DNA of 31,627 nucleotides. It comes from JADFMN01 sp964529975. Its GTDB lineage: Bacteria > Armatimonadota > Fimbriimonadia > Fimbriimonadales > Fimbriimonadaceae. Position numbers and translations under genes: made by a program. Of the stretch, positions 17,889 through 25,194 are shown in pieces. The stretch spans positions 1 through 31,627 of the forward strand of contig CAZGXW010000030.1 in the NCBI GenBank assembly GCA_964529975.1, given 5' to 3'. How positions within the stretch are numbered: position 1 is the first letter of the stretch; every line of letters begins with the position of its first letter. Below the pieces are notes generated by a model that made no database searches, was not told where the DNA came from, and saw only the letters and a program-made list of their open reading frames with translations.

Positions 17889-18647
17889 TCAGTGGCACGT
17901 GTACCCACCGTCGATCACGAGTTCAGAGCCGGTCACGAACTTGGCCTCGTCCGAGGCTAAGTACACGATCCCAAAGGCGATGTCGTCAGGTTCGCCGATG
18001 TGCCCAACGGGAGTGTTCGCCTCAAGCATTTTCATGACTTCGCTCGGTTCGCCGAGGTTCTTGATACCGTGCTCCAACATCGGTGTCCAGATGAATCCAG
18101 GGTGAACGGAGTTGACGCGGATCTTGTCCTTGGCGTACAGCATCGCGTCCGTTTTCGCCATTAATCGGACCGCGCCTTTGCTGGCGTGGTAACTCGGAGC
18201 GTCTGGCGCGCCGATCAGGCCATAGATCGAGGACAAGTTGATGATGGACCCGCCCCCAGACTTCTTGATGTAAGGAACCGCGTGCTTCGTGCAAAGGAAC
18301 ACGCCCTTGACGTTCACGTTCTGCACCGCGTCCCACTCTTCGACCGTCGTCTCGTGCGTCGGTTTGCTCGTGCCTGCGATCCCAGCGTTGTTCACGAGCA
18401 CGTGGATCCCGCCGAACACGGCTGCGATCTCCGCCATGGCGGCAGAGACGACGCTCTCGTCCGTCACATTCATGTGCCAGTACTTCGCGGCCGGCCCGAG
18501 CGATTGTGCAAAGGCTTCGCCTTCCTTGTCGAGCACGTCGCACACGGCGACCTTCGCTCCTTCTCGAACCATCATCGCACACGTCGCGCGACCGATCCCA
18601 AGCGCACCGCCCGTGACGACGCAGACCTTTCCGTCGAGGCGTCCCAT
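17889..18647 (-). CDS. Short-chain dehydrogenase/reductase (classical SDR)
   Basis: A 252-residue cytoplasmic oxidoreductase. It has the cofactor motif TGGALGIGRA (12-21), an acidic residue after strand 2 (Asp37 in VAVCDV) that favours NAD(H) over NADP(H), NNAG (86-89), and the catalytic Ser140, Tyr153 and Lys157 (YHASK). VHPGFIWTPM and the terminal VTGSELVIDGGYTCH are typical of the cyclohexanol / 3-alpha,20-beta-hydroxysteroid dehydrogenase-like classical SDRs. The substrate cannot be read. ATG 18647 starts MGRLDGKVCVVTGG, the normal SDR N-terminus. It lies downstream of the RRM gene but beyond a strong terminator, so it probably has its own promoter (GATAAC 8 nt upstream). Confidence 0.93.
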   Translation of the reverse strand: MGRLDGKVCVVTGGALGIGRATCAMMVREGAKVAVCDVLDKEGEAFAQSLGPAAKYWHMNVTDESVVSAAMAEIAAVFGGIHVLVNNAGIAGTSKPTHETTVEEWDAVQNVNVKGVFLCTKHAVPYIKKSGGGSIINLSSIYGLIGAPDAPSYHASKGAVRLMAKTDAMLYAKDKIRVNSVHPGFIWTPMLEHGIKNLGEPSEVMKMLEANTPVGHIGEPDDIAFGIVYLASDEAKFVTGSELVIDGGYTCH

Positions 18648-18680
18648 GGCGTCAGGTTATCCGACCAAGAATCAGTACGC

Positions 18681-18718
18681 AAAAGTAAATCGGGCCGGAC
18701 CCATAAGGGTCCGACCCG
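18681..18718 (-). terminator. Rho-independent terminator of the RRM gene
   Basis: A 12-bp stem at 18691-18718 (CGGGTCGGACCC / GGGTCCGGCCCG on the minus strand) with a TTAT loop, followed by ATTTACTTTT. The single irregular pair is a G-U wobble on the minus strand but a C-A mismatch on the plus strand. This shows that the minus-strand RNA is the functional one. Confidence 0.85.
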
Positions 18719-18737
18719 AAGACGAATCTGTGCGACC

Positions 18738-19097
18738 TTACCAGTCGCGGTCTCGGCCACCGCCGCGACCACCACGGTCACGACCGCCGCCACCGCCACC
18801 GCCACGGTAGCCACCGCCACCGCCGCCGCCGCCACGGTAACCACCACCGCCGCCACCACCGCCAGAACGCGGCTCGCGCGGGCGCGCCTCGTTCACGATG
18901 ATCTTACGGCCGTCGAGCTCCGTCTCGTTCATGTCGTTGATCGCAGCTGCGGCCTGGTCGTCTTCGACGTCCACGAACCCGAAGCCGCGCCCTTCAACGA
19001 TGCGGACGCTGGAGGCGCCGTACTTCGCGAAGGCGTTCTTGAGAGTCTCCTCTCTCGTGCTGTACGAGAGATTGCCGACAAATAGGGACTTTGCCAT
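18738..19097 (-). CDS. Glycine-rich RRM RNA-binding protein
   Basis: A 119-residue protein with one RNA recognition motif: RNP2 is LFVGNL (5-10) and RNP1 is RGFGFVDV (about 37-44). A tail rich in Gly with YRGG and RDRGG units (about 75-119) is encoded by a GC-rich repetitive stretch at roughly 18745-18870. Such small bacterial RRM proteins bind single-stranded RNA and are often cold-induced. ATG 19097 gives the standard MAKSLFVGNLSY start and has AGAAAGG about 10 nt upstream. The preceding non-coding leader is about 110 nt if the TACAAT at 19216-19221 is used. A strong terminator follows, so the gene is monocistronic. Confidence 0.93.
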   Translation of the reverse strand: MAKSLFVGNLSYSTREETLKNAFAKYGASSVRIVEGRGFGFVDVEDDQAAAAINDMNETELDGRKIIVNEARPREPRSGGGGGGGGYRGGGGGGGGYRGGGGGGGRDRGGRGGGRDRDW

Positions 19098-19215
19098 TGT
19101 GTTTGAACCTTTCTGGTTTGACTTGTTACGCGACGGGCCTCGAACCGGTTCGGACTGCGGACTCCTTAGGACGACCTTTTTCCGTACGATCTTTCGCCTA
19201 TGGGCGGAACGGGCC

Positions 19216-19221
19216 ATTGTA
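19216..19221 (-). promoter_or_regulatory. Candidate -10 of the RRM gene (long leader)
   Basis: TACAAT on the minus strand, implying a 5' leader of roughly 110 nt before ATG 19097. Long leaders are common for cold-shock RNA-binding genes. The -35 is not clear. Confidence 0.35.
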
Positions 19222-19296
19222 GCAGGTTTTCCGGCCCCCTCACCGCCCACCAGGGTCCAGGTAGCATCAATCGACTCTCAGAGAGACTCACCGGAC

Positions 19297-19905
19297 ATGG
19301 ATATCAAGAAGGAACTGGACGCCGTCGTCGCCAAATACGACCTGCTTTCTCACCCGTTCTATAAGGCCTGGAACACGGGCGAACTCCCCGTCGAAGCCCT
19401 AAAGACGTACGCCGAGGAGTACGGCGCCTTCGTCCAGACCGTGCCGAGCGGATGGGCCGGACACGGAGACGCCAAGACCGCTAGCGAAGAGGTCATGCAC
19501 GCCGTCCTCTGGGAGAAGTTCGCCAACGGCCTCGGCACGACCTCGACCAACGCGCCCAGCATCGAGCAAACCAAGGCCCTCGTCGCCCACTGCAACTCCC
19601 TGTTCAGCCAGCCGGTGACCGCGCTCGGCGGTCTCTACGCCTTCGAGGCCCAGCAGCCACATACGTCCGTCAGCAAACTCGACGGCATCCGGGAGCACTA
19701 CAAGGCTCTCCCGGCCAGCCTCGTCGAACCCTACTTCGAGATCCACTGCGACGACGTCCACGAGATGGCCCTCATCGTCGAAAGGCTGGAAGGCAAGTCC
19801 GACCAGGAGAAACAACAAGCCATAGACGCGTGCGAGAAGGTCGCCAAGGGACTCTGGGACACCCTTACAGGAATCTTCGAGAAGCACTGCTCCAAGATGG
19901 ACTGA
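19297..19905 (+). CDS. CADD-family / heme-oxygenase-like (PqqC-like) protein
   Basis: A 202-residue all-helical protein of the heme-oxygenase-like superfamily. The segments YDLLSHPFYKAWNTGELP, LKTYAEEYGAFVQTVP, ALGGLYAFEAQQPHTSVSKLDGIREHYKAL and YFEIHCDDVHEMALI match the CADD (Chlamydia protein associating with death domains) / PqqC group. The Chlamydia member has been linked to para-aminobenzoate formation for folate, with sacrificial tyrosines and a metal pair. Here Tyr22 and Tyr38 are 16 apart, the same spacing as Tyr27 and Tyr43 reported for Chlamydia CADD. Glu117, His150 and His155 are plausible metal ligands, although the C-terminal histidine motif is shorter than usual. ATG 19297 starts the family-like sequence. 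A terminator follows. Confidence 0.8.
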   Translation: MDIKKELDAVVAKYDLLSHPFYKAWNTGELPVEALKTYAEEYGAFVQTVPSGWAGHGDAKTASEEVMHAVLWEKFANGLGTTSTNAPSIEQTKALVAHCNSLFSQPVTALGGLYAFEAQQPHTSVSKLDGIREHYKALPASLVEPYFEIHCDDVHEMALIVERLEGKSDQEKQQAIDACEKVAKGLWDTLTGIFEKHCSKMD

Positions 19906-19931
19906 CCTGCACACGAGCTGTGCAACCACCG

Positions 19932-19957
19932 CGCCCTCTGGCACAAGCCAGGGGGCG
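19932..19957 (+). terminator. Terminator after the CADD-like gene
   Basis: An 11-bp stem (CGCCCTCTGGC / GCCAGGGGGCG) with an ACAA loop, 26 bp after the stop codon, followed by AATTCGTTTC. The one irregular pair is U-G on the plus strand and would be A-C on the minus, so the plus-strand RNA is favoured. Confidence 0.7.
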
Positions 19958-19962
19958 AATTC

Positions 19963-20002
19963 GTTTCAAGCCTTGAAACCACATTGCCCTTGGGCTGAGT
20001 AT
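19963..20002 (+). promoter_or_regulatory. Promoter and possible operator of the S41 protease gene
   Basis: A -35 TTGAAA (19973-19978), an 18-nt spacer and a -10-like GAGTAT (19997-20002), which ends 7 nt before the ATG. The -35 forms the right arm of a perfect 7-bp inverted repeat (GTTTCAA-GCC-TTGAAAC, 19963-19979). That is a possible repressor site, although it could also be a second small terminator hairpin. Confidence 0.4.
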
Positions 20003-20009
20003 CACAACC

Positions 20010-21671
20010 ATGCGTCGCTTCGTTGTCCTCCTGGGTTCGCTCCTAGCCTTCTCGGCCCAAGCACAAGACCCGGACAAGGCCCTCGAGTACTTCCAACTCG
20101 TGCAACAGTTCAGCGCCGCTCAACAGGCGGGTGAATGGACCAACGCCGTCGCGCTCGGAGAAAAGGCGCTGGCGATCAGCCCCGTCGACGGGGACGTCTG
20201 GTTCATGTTCGCAGGCGCACTCGGGCGCGTTGGACGATACGCAGACGCAATCCCTGCGTACATGCAAGCCCTCGAAAAGGGCTCGTTCACGAACAAACAG
20301 CCGGCAGTAGTCGCGTTCGGCATCGCTTCGGCCAACGCTCGCATCGGCAACAACGACCAGGCGCTGACTTGGCTGAGAAAGTCGTTCGACTGGGGGCACC
20401 GCGACATTCGACTATTCCGCAACGCCGAGTTCGCAGCCCTGAAAGGAAACAAAGACTACGAAGACATGGTCCAAGACCGCGACGTTGCGACGCTCTCTCG
20501 CAACGAAGGACTCGCATACGACCTCTGGTACCTCGACCGAGAAGCCAGGCGCATCCACTACAACCCCTACGGCGTCACGAGCAAACAGACGCTCGACCAA
20601 GAGTACGCGAGGCTCAAAGCCGACATCCCGAGCCTCACAGACGAGCAGTTCTATGTCCGCGCACGCGCCTACGTCTGCCTTTTTGGTGACGGCCACACCG
20701 CGCTCCGTCTCAACGAGTGGGCCGCACCTGACACGCGTACTGCGCCCATACGCTTGACCAAGTTTACGGACGGAGTCTTCGTCACAGGCTCGACCGACCA
20801 GTACGCCCACCTCATCGGCGCAAAACTGCTCTCTGTCCAAGGAGTCCACGTCGACGACGCCTGGAAGCGTCTCTCAACGCTCGTTAGCAAGGACAACGTT
20901 TACGACGACGTCGCTCAGATCCCAGCGATCATGACGATCTCCTCGATCATGAGAGGGATAGGGCTCGCTGAAATGGACGAGGTCTCCTACGCGCTGCAGA
21001 CAAAGGACGGGGCAGCGACGCTCGTCAAACTCCCCTGGGAAGCCGCGCCGACCATCAAGATGTTCCAAGAATCGCTCGCAGATAAGCCGCACTTCCTGCA
21101 GAACCCGAACAAGGCGTACTGGTTCACTTACATCGAAGCGGACAAGACGCTCTACATGCAGTACAACGCGGTCCGCAACGATGCAGGCGAGAACATCCCA
21201 GCCTTCATGGAGCGACTCTTCAAAGAGGCCCAAGGCAAACCGATCGAGAAGTTCGTCATCGACGTCCGCTTTAACGGTGGAGGGAACAGTTTCCTCAACG
21301 CCGGCATCCAAGACCCCGTCATGCGAAACCCGCTTATCAACAAGCGGGGAACACTCTTCATCATCACGGGCCGCAACACCTTCAGCGCGGCGCAGAACTT
21401 CACGACCGACTTCAACCGCAGCAGCGAGGCCATTTTCGTCGGCGAGCCCACGGGCTCACGCCCAAACTTCGTCGGAGAGACCATCCCCGTCATCCTCCCC
21501 TACACCAAGATGCGAATGACCGTCAGCGACCTCTATTGGCAGCGCTCATGGCCCATGGACCACCGCCAATGGATCCCGCCCGATATCCCGACCGAGATGT
21601 CCTCGGCCCACTTCTTCGCAGGCCGCGACCCAGCCATGGAAGCGATCCGAAAATACAGGCACCAGGGCTGA
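20010..21671 (+). CDS. Secreted S41-family peptidase with N-terminal TPR module
   Basis: A 553-residue exported protein with a signal peptide (MRRFVVLLGSLLAFSAQAQ). A TPR region (about 30-155) ends in the same cap seen in two other proteins of the window (LTWLRKSFDWGHRDIRLFRNAEFAALKGNKDYEDM). The C-terminal S41 (tricorn/CtpA-like) protease domain (about 165-545) shows FGDGHTALRL, VIDVRFNGGGNS (417-427), the probable nucleophile Ser459 in GRNTFSAAQNF, and FVGEPTGSRP. No PDZ domain is evident. It has its own promoter, and the DUF4139 gene follows 31 bp later, so they are probably co-transcribed. Likely a periplasmic or extracellular endopeptidase with unknown substrates. Confidence 0.9.
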   Translation: MRRFVVLLGSLLAFSAQAQDPDKALEYFQLVQQFSAAQQAGEWTNAVALGEKALAISPVDGDVWFMFAGALGRVGRYADAIPAYMQALEKGSFTNKQPAVVAFGIASANARIGNNDQALTWLRKSFDWGHRDIRLFRNAEFAALKGNKDYEDMVQDRDVATLSRNEGLAYDLWYLDREARRIHYNPYGVTSKQTLDQEYARLKADIPSLTDEQFYVRARAYVCLFGDGHTALRLNEWAAPDTRTAPIRLTKFTDGVFVTGSTDQYAHLIGAKLLSVQGVHVDDAWKRLSTLVSKDNVYDDVAQIPAIMTISSIMRGIGLAEMDEVSYALQTKDGAATLVKLPWEAAPTIKMFQESLADKPHFLQNPNKAYWFTYIEADKTLYMQYNAVRNDAGENIPAFMERLFKEAQGKPIEKFVIDVRFNGGGNSFLNAGIQDPVMRNPLINKRGTLFIITGRNTFSAAQNFTTDFNRSSEAIFVGEPTGSRPNFVGETIPVILPYTKMRMTVSDLYWQRSWPMDHRQWIPPDIPTEMSSAHFFAGRDPAMEAIRKYRHQG

Positions 21672-21702
21672 ACGATTGCCAGAAAAGGCGACACCCAAAG
21701 GC

Positions 21703-23121
21703 ATGAAGCACGCCGTCATGCCGCTCGCCGTCCTCGCCTTCGCCGCCCAAGGCTGCATCAAGGCGAGCGCAAAGGAGGACGCCACAGACCGACAGGTCGA
21801 ACTCACCGTCTACTCCCAAGACTTCGCCCAAGTCACCGAGACCCGCCCCGTCGACCTCAATACAGGTACCACGCGGATCGGTTTCGAGGACGTCAGCCAT
21901 ATGCTCGATGAGAGCACGGTCCTCTACGACTTTCCGACCAGCGAGAACGCGCAAGTCGTCGCCACGACGTACGACCTCGGCACTCAGAACGGCCAAGCGC
22001 TCCTCGAACAACTCGTCGGCAAGGAAGTCGCCCTCGTCTATCGTGGCGAGAACGGCAAAGAAGGCGAGCGACAAGTCGGAATCCTCGAAGTCGCCAGTCC
22101 AGGAAACGTCGTCGTCCGCGTCGGCGACAAACTCATCGTCAACCCGAACGCCACTATCGAGTCCAACGCTGGAGAAGTCGCGACACGACCTCGGCTCACC
22201 GCTTCGGTCGAGAGCAAAGACCGCGGCACGTCCCCAATGAACGTCTCCTACATGACGCGCGGCATATCCTGGAACGCGTCCTACGTCCTCAACCTCGACC
22301 CCAATTCCAACGACGTCGAACTCGAGTGCTGGGCGACGGTCACGAACAACACAGGTATCGACTTCCCGGCGGCCAAGATCAAGTTCGTCGCCGGTTCGCC
22401 CAACAGGTCTGTCGTCGCCACAAACATGCCGCAACTCGGCGGCGCAGGAGCCGTGGCCGAGGAGATGGCCTGGGATCGCGGTTTTGAAGACAAGTCTCTC
22501 GCGCGCAGACAGAGGACCGACTACATCGGAGAACTCGTCGCGTACCCCTACGAGTCTAAGGCCACCCTCAAGAACAACCAGACTAACCGCGTCCTTATGA
22601 TGCAAGCGCAAAGCGTCAAAGTCCATCGCGACTACGCGATCAACCTCAACCAGTACAACCGGTACGACTCTGATCGCATTAAAGCCACGCTCAGCATCGC
22701 GCTCAAGAACAACGACGAGTCCGGTCTTGGCCAACCGCTCCCGATGGGCACGGTCCGCGTCTACGAGCCGGTTGCGAAGGGCGCACCGGAGTTCATCGGC
22801 TCCGCGGCCATTGGCAACACGCCAAAAGACGACCGCATCGACCTCACCCTCACCGAGGTCTTCAACGTCTATGCGCGCAACAAGACCGTCAAGGCGACCC
22901 AACTCGACAAGCGTCGATGGCAATACGTGATGGAGGTCGAAGTGTTCAACGAGAAGGACCGCGCCGTCGACGTCCGCCTCGTCCGCGACTTCTATGGCAA
23001 GTGGACCATCACCAACGAGTCGATCAAGAGCACGCGTCCAGTAGCCTCCCAGGCGCAATGGATCGTCACGGTCCCTGCGGGCGGCTCGCAAAAACTCAAC
23101 TACACAGTCGTCGTCGGCTGA
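21703..23121 (+). CDS. DUF4139-domain lipoprotein
   Basis: About 472 residues. From ATG 21703 the N-terminus MKHAVMPLAVLAFAAQGC has a lipobox-like end (AQGC), suggesting a lipid-anchored envelope protein. A TTG at 21676 is an alternative start but adds a hydrophilic stub before the signal sequence. The body fits the DUF4139 pattern: VELTVYSQDFAQVTETRPVDL, ALLEQLVGKEVALVYRG, YMTRGISWNASYVLNLD (the conserved W-x-A-x-Y region), CWATVTNNTGIDFPAAKIKFVAG, RDYAINLNQYN, and a C-terminal AQWIVTVPAGGSQKLNYTV. The molecular role of the family is unknown. It sits directly after the S41 protease gene. Confidence 0.85.
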   Translation: MKHAVMPLAVLAFAAQGCIKASAKEDATDRQVELTVYSQDFAQVTETRPVDLNTGTTRIGFEDVSHMLDESTVLYDFPTSENAQVVATTYDLGTQNGQALLEQLVGKEVALVYRGENGKEGERQVGILEVASPGNVVVRVGDKLIVNPNATIESNAGEVATRPRLTASVESKDRGTSPMNVSYMTRGISWNASYVLNLDPNSNDVELECWATVTNNTGIDFPAAKIKFVAGSPNRSVVATNMPQLGGAGAVAEEMAWDRGFEDKSLARRQRTDYIGELVAYPYESKATLKNNQTNRVLMMQAQSVKVHRDYAINLNQYNRYDSDRIKATLSIALKNNDESGLGQPLPMGTVRVYEPVAKGAPEFIGSAAIGNTPKDDRIDLTLTEVFNVYARNKTVKATQLDKRRWQYVMEVEVFNEKDRAVDVRLVRDFYGKWTITNESIKSTRPVASQAQWIVTVPAGGSQKLNYTVVVG

Positions 23122-23133
23122 CCGCACTATCGG

Positions 23134-23164
23134 CCCGGGAGCCCGCAGGTATCCTGTGTCTCCC

Positions 23165-23167
<3 letters not shown>
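23134..23167 (+). repeat. 8-bp inverted repeat running into the tRNA-Leu 5' end
   Basis: CCCGGGAG (23134-23141) and CTCCCGGG (23160-23167) are perfect complements separated by 18 nt. The right arm includes the first three bases of tRNA-Leu. It could terminate DUF4139 transcripts or be part of the tRNA precursor. A TATCCT (23150-23155) lies in the loop. Confidence 0.4.
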
Positions 23168-23249
<82 letters not shown>

Positions 23250-23273
23250 CGCTCTAGAGACTCCCTGCTCGAT

Positions 23274-23307
23274 GCCGTCATCCTGAGCCTGTCGAAGGAT
23301 GAACGGC
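23274..23307. repeat. Dispersed palindromic repeat, family B, copy 1
   Basis: An imperfect hairpin (GCCGTCATCCT pairing with AGGATG-A-ACGGC) around the core CATCCTGAGC...TCGAAGGA, between tRNA-Leu and galE. A second copy with the same core is at 26971-27015. The rest of 23250-23343 is pyrimidine-rich with no gene. Confidence 0.65.
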
Positions 23308-23330
23308 TCGACTCCTTACTCCCTACTCCT

Positions 23331-23336
23331 TCATAA
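23331..23336 (+). promoter_or_regulatory. Candidate -10 of galE (leaderless)
   Basis: CATAAT ends 7 nt before the galE ATG. No Shine-Dalgarno sequence is present. Confidence 0.4.
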
Positions 23337-23343
23337 TCCCCCC

Positions 23344-24327
23344 ATGGTTCTCGTCACCGGAGGCGCCGGATACATCGGCTCGCACATGTGCAAGGTCCTC
23401 CGTGAAAACCGAATCGACCACGTCGTCTTCGACAATCTCGAGAAAGGACACGAGCGCGCCACGGGTAGAAGCCCAGTCTTCTTCGGCGACCTCCGCGACC
23501 GCGTCTCAGTCGACCGTCTGTTCGCAGAGTTCGAGATCGATACCGTCCTCCACTTCGCGGCCTACAGCGAAGTCGGAGAAAGTGTAAAGAAACCCAGCCA
23601 GTACTATCGCAACAACGTCGGCGGCGCGCAGAACCTTCTGGAAGCCATGCACCGCGCCAATGTCGACAAGCTCGTGTTCTCCTCCACTGCGAGCGTCTAC
23701 GGCGAGCCAAACGAAGTCCCGATATCTGAACAACACGATACGAATCCTACGAACCCGTACGGACGCAGCAAGCAAATGGTCGAACAGATGCTCGCGGACT
23801 TCGCAATGGCGTACGGGACGCGACACGTCAACCTCCGCTACTTCAACGCGGCAGGCTGTGACCCCGATGGGCGCCTGGGGGAGGACCACCGGCCGGAGAC
23901 ACATCTCATTCCCAACGTCCTCCTCGCGCTCGGCGGAAAGCACGACACGTTCAAAGTCCTCGGAACCGACTACGACACGCCGGACGGCACGTGCGTCCGC
24001 GACTTCGTACACGTCATGGACCTTTGCGAAGCGCACTTGCTCGCGATGAATCACTTGCAGAACGGCGGCGACCCCAAGACGTACAACCTCGGCACCGGCA
24101 CAGGCAACAGCGTAAGAGAGGTGCTTAAAGCGGCGGAGAAGGCGACGGGACGGACGTGCCCGATCGAAGAAGTGGCCCGCCGGCCCGGCGACCCCGCCCG
24201 CCTCGTCGCATCAAGTGAAAAGATAAAACAGGAACTCGGCTGGTCGCCGAAGTACACCGACCTCGAGGAAACGATCGGCCACGCCTGGCACTGGATGCGC
24301 GAATTCCCCAACGGCTACGACAATTAA
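23344..24327 (+). CDS. galE: UDP-glucose 4-epimerase
   Basis: Interconverts UDP-glucose and UDP-galactose using bound NAD+. It is a 327-residue extended SDR with TGGAGYIGSH (5-14), the catalytic Ser/Thr region FSSTASVYGEP (about 112-122) and the Tyr139-x3-Lys143 pair (NPYGRSK). RYFNAAGCDPDGRLGEDH, TPDGTCVRDFVHVMDL and YNLGTGTGNSV are all diagnostic of GalE. ATG 23344 gives the standard MVLVTGGAGYIG start. The in-frame codon at 23299 lies in a repeat and is unlikely. The gene stands alone after tRNA-Leu, with the first palindrome array beginning about 50 bp after its stop. Confidence 0.97.
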   Translation: MVLVTGGAGYIGSHMCKVLRENRIDHVVFDNLEKGHERATGRSPVFFGDLRDRVSVDRLFAEFEIDTVLHFAAYSEVGESVKKPSQYYRNNVGGAQNLLEAMHRANVDKLVFSSTASVYGEPNEVPISEQHDTNPTNPYGRSKQMVEQMLADFAMAYGTRHVNLRYFNAAGCDPDGRLGEDHRPETHLIPNVLLALGGKHDTFKVLGTDYDTPDGTCVRDFVHVMDLCEAHLLAMNHLQNGGDPKTYNLGTGTGNSVREVLKAAEKATGRTCPIEEVARRPGDPARLVASSEKIKQELGWSPKYTDLEETIGHAWHWMREFPNGYDN

Positions 24328-24381
24328 TCAACGCTTTACCGGGAGGGCGAGCGTCCTCGCGAGCCGGCATCGAACATAAGC

Positions 24382-24650
24382 CTCGCCAAACCGTAGCCGC
24401 AGGCTTTAGCCTGCGCAACCGTACTCGCCAAACCGTAGCCGCAGGCTTTNNNNNNNNNNNNNNNNNNNNNNNNNNNNNNNNNNNNNNNNNNNNNNNNNNN
24501 NNNNNNNNNNNNNNNNNNNNNNNNNNNNNNNNNNNNNNNNNNNNNNNNNGCCTGCGCAACCGTACTCTCGCCAAACCGTAGCCGCAGGCTTTGGCCTGCG
24601 CAACCGTACTCGCCAAACCGTAGCCGCAGGCTTTAGCCTGCGCAACCGTG
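24382..24650. repeat. Tandem array of palindromic repeat A, 42-bp period (locus 1)
   Basis: At least four units contain the hairpin core GCAGGCTTTAGCCTGC with a linker ACCGTACTCGCCAAACC. Unit starts are at 24382 and 24424, then 24567 and 24609 after the gap, giving a 42-bp period. One unit carries TTTGG in place of TTTAG, and one linker has an extra CT. The array fills the convergent space between galE and the DUF2993 gene and runs into the end of the latter. The rest of 24328-24381 holds nothing recognisable. Confidence 0.92.
24450..24549. other. Assembly gap (100 N) inside repeat array
   Basis: Exactly 100 N inside the 42-bp tandem array. The fixed size suggests a placeholder, so the real number of repeat units is unknown. 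Confidence 0.97.
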
Positions 24651-25139
24651 AACGACAACCCAACCCTCGCCCACCTCGACCGACTCGATCACGAAATTCA
24701 TCGGCAAGGTCGAGACATCGATCACCGGGTTCACCGATGCCAATTGCCGCTCGATCAACCCGCGCGCACCGGCAGGCTCGGCCGACACCAAAGCGATATC
24801 AAGCATCACAGACTCCCGCACATCCAACCGACATAGCGCGCTCGCGCGGATCGGCACCAAGACCGTCGCCGTCGCCGCCACCCGCAAAAAATCTCCCTCC
24901 GTCGACACCGCCACGTCTCGCAACTGACCGCCAAGGAACGATCCTAGGAACTTTGCGATGCTCTCGCACGAAACCCGCACGGTCGCCCGGGCGTCATCAC
25001 TAAGGGTGATGGAAAAAGGCTCGGTATGGACGGCGACCTCGCGGCCCTCGACCGTTGCCTCGTCCAGTTCCAGCCCGATAGGCAGAACCAGCCCACCCAG
25101 CCGTATAGCCGCGTCCCTTACTTTCCAATCACCCGCCAA
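24633..25139 (-). CDS. DUF2993-like (LmeA family) protein
   Basis: A 168-residue beta/alpha protein resembling DUF2993/LmeA proteins, which in actinobacteria bind phospholipid and act in the envelope. The typical pattern is seen as a short strand-rich domain: ATVEGREVAVHTEPFSITLSDDARATVRVSCESIAKFL, QLRDVAVSTEGDFLRVAAT, and IERQLASVNPVIDVSTLPMNFVIESVEVGEGWVVVHG. No signal peptide is seen. The start is taken as TTG 25139, which has AGAGGG upstream on the minus strand; no ATG is available nearby. The last residues (GCAG) and the TAA stop are encoded by the palindromic repeat, so the original C-terminus was probably altered by repeat insertion. Confidence 0.7.
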   Translation of the reverse strand: MAGDWKVRDAAIRLGGLVLPIGLELDEATVEGREVAVHTEPFSITLSDDARATVRVSCESIAKFLGSFLGGQLRDVAVSTEGDFLRVAATATVLVPIRASALCRLDVRESVMLDIALVSAEPAGARGLIERQLASVNPVIDVSTLPMNFVIESVEVGEGWVVVHGCAG

Positions 25140-25181
25140 TCCAAACCCTCTGAGGAAATCCTACTCGCAACCGACCTAAGG

Positions 25182-25187
25182 TAGTGT
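25182..25187 (+). promoter_or_regulatory. Candidate -10 of GHL10 gene (leaderless)
   Basis: GTAGTGT; the hexamer TAGTGT ends 7 nt before ATG 25195 and overlaps the alternative GTG 25186. ATG 25195 is therefore the better start. Confidence 0.4.
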
Positions 25188-25194
25188 GACCACA

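Noticed and set aside
19202..19252. Possible tRNA: GGGCGG at 19202 and CCGCCCACCA at 19243-19252, resembling the tRNA-Val 3' end
   Set aside because: Only 51 nt long, with no complementary T arm and no anticodon arm. It also contains the RRM gene -10. At most a tRNA-end fragment.
21523..23127. Antisense open frame (534 residues) opposite DUF4139
   Set aside because: Same explanation: Val/Asp/Arg-rich shadow with no recognisable motif, while the plus strand encodes a clear family protein.
24125..24663. Open frames running through the N gap
   Set aside because: Artefacts of N bases and tandem repeats. They consist of repeat translations such as KPAATVW.
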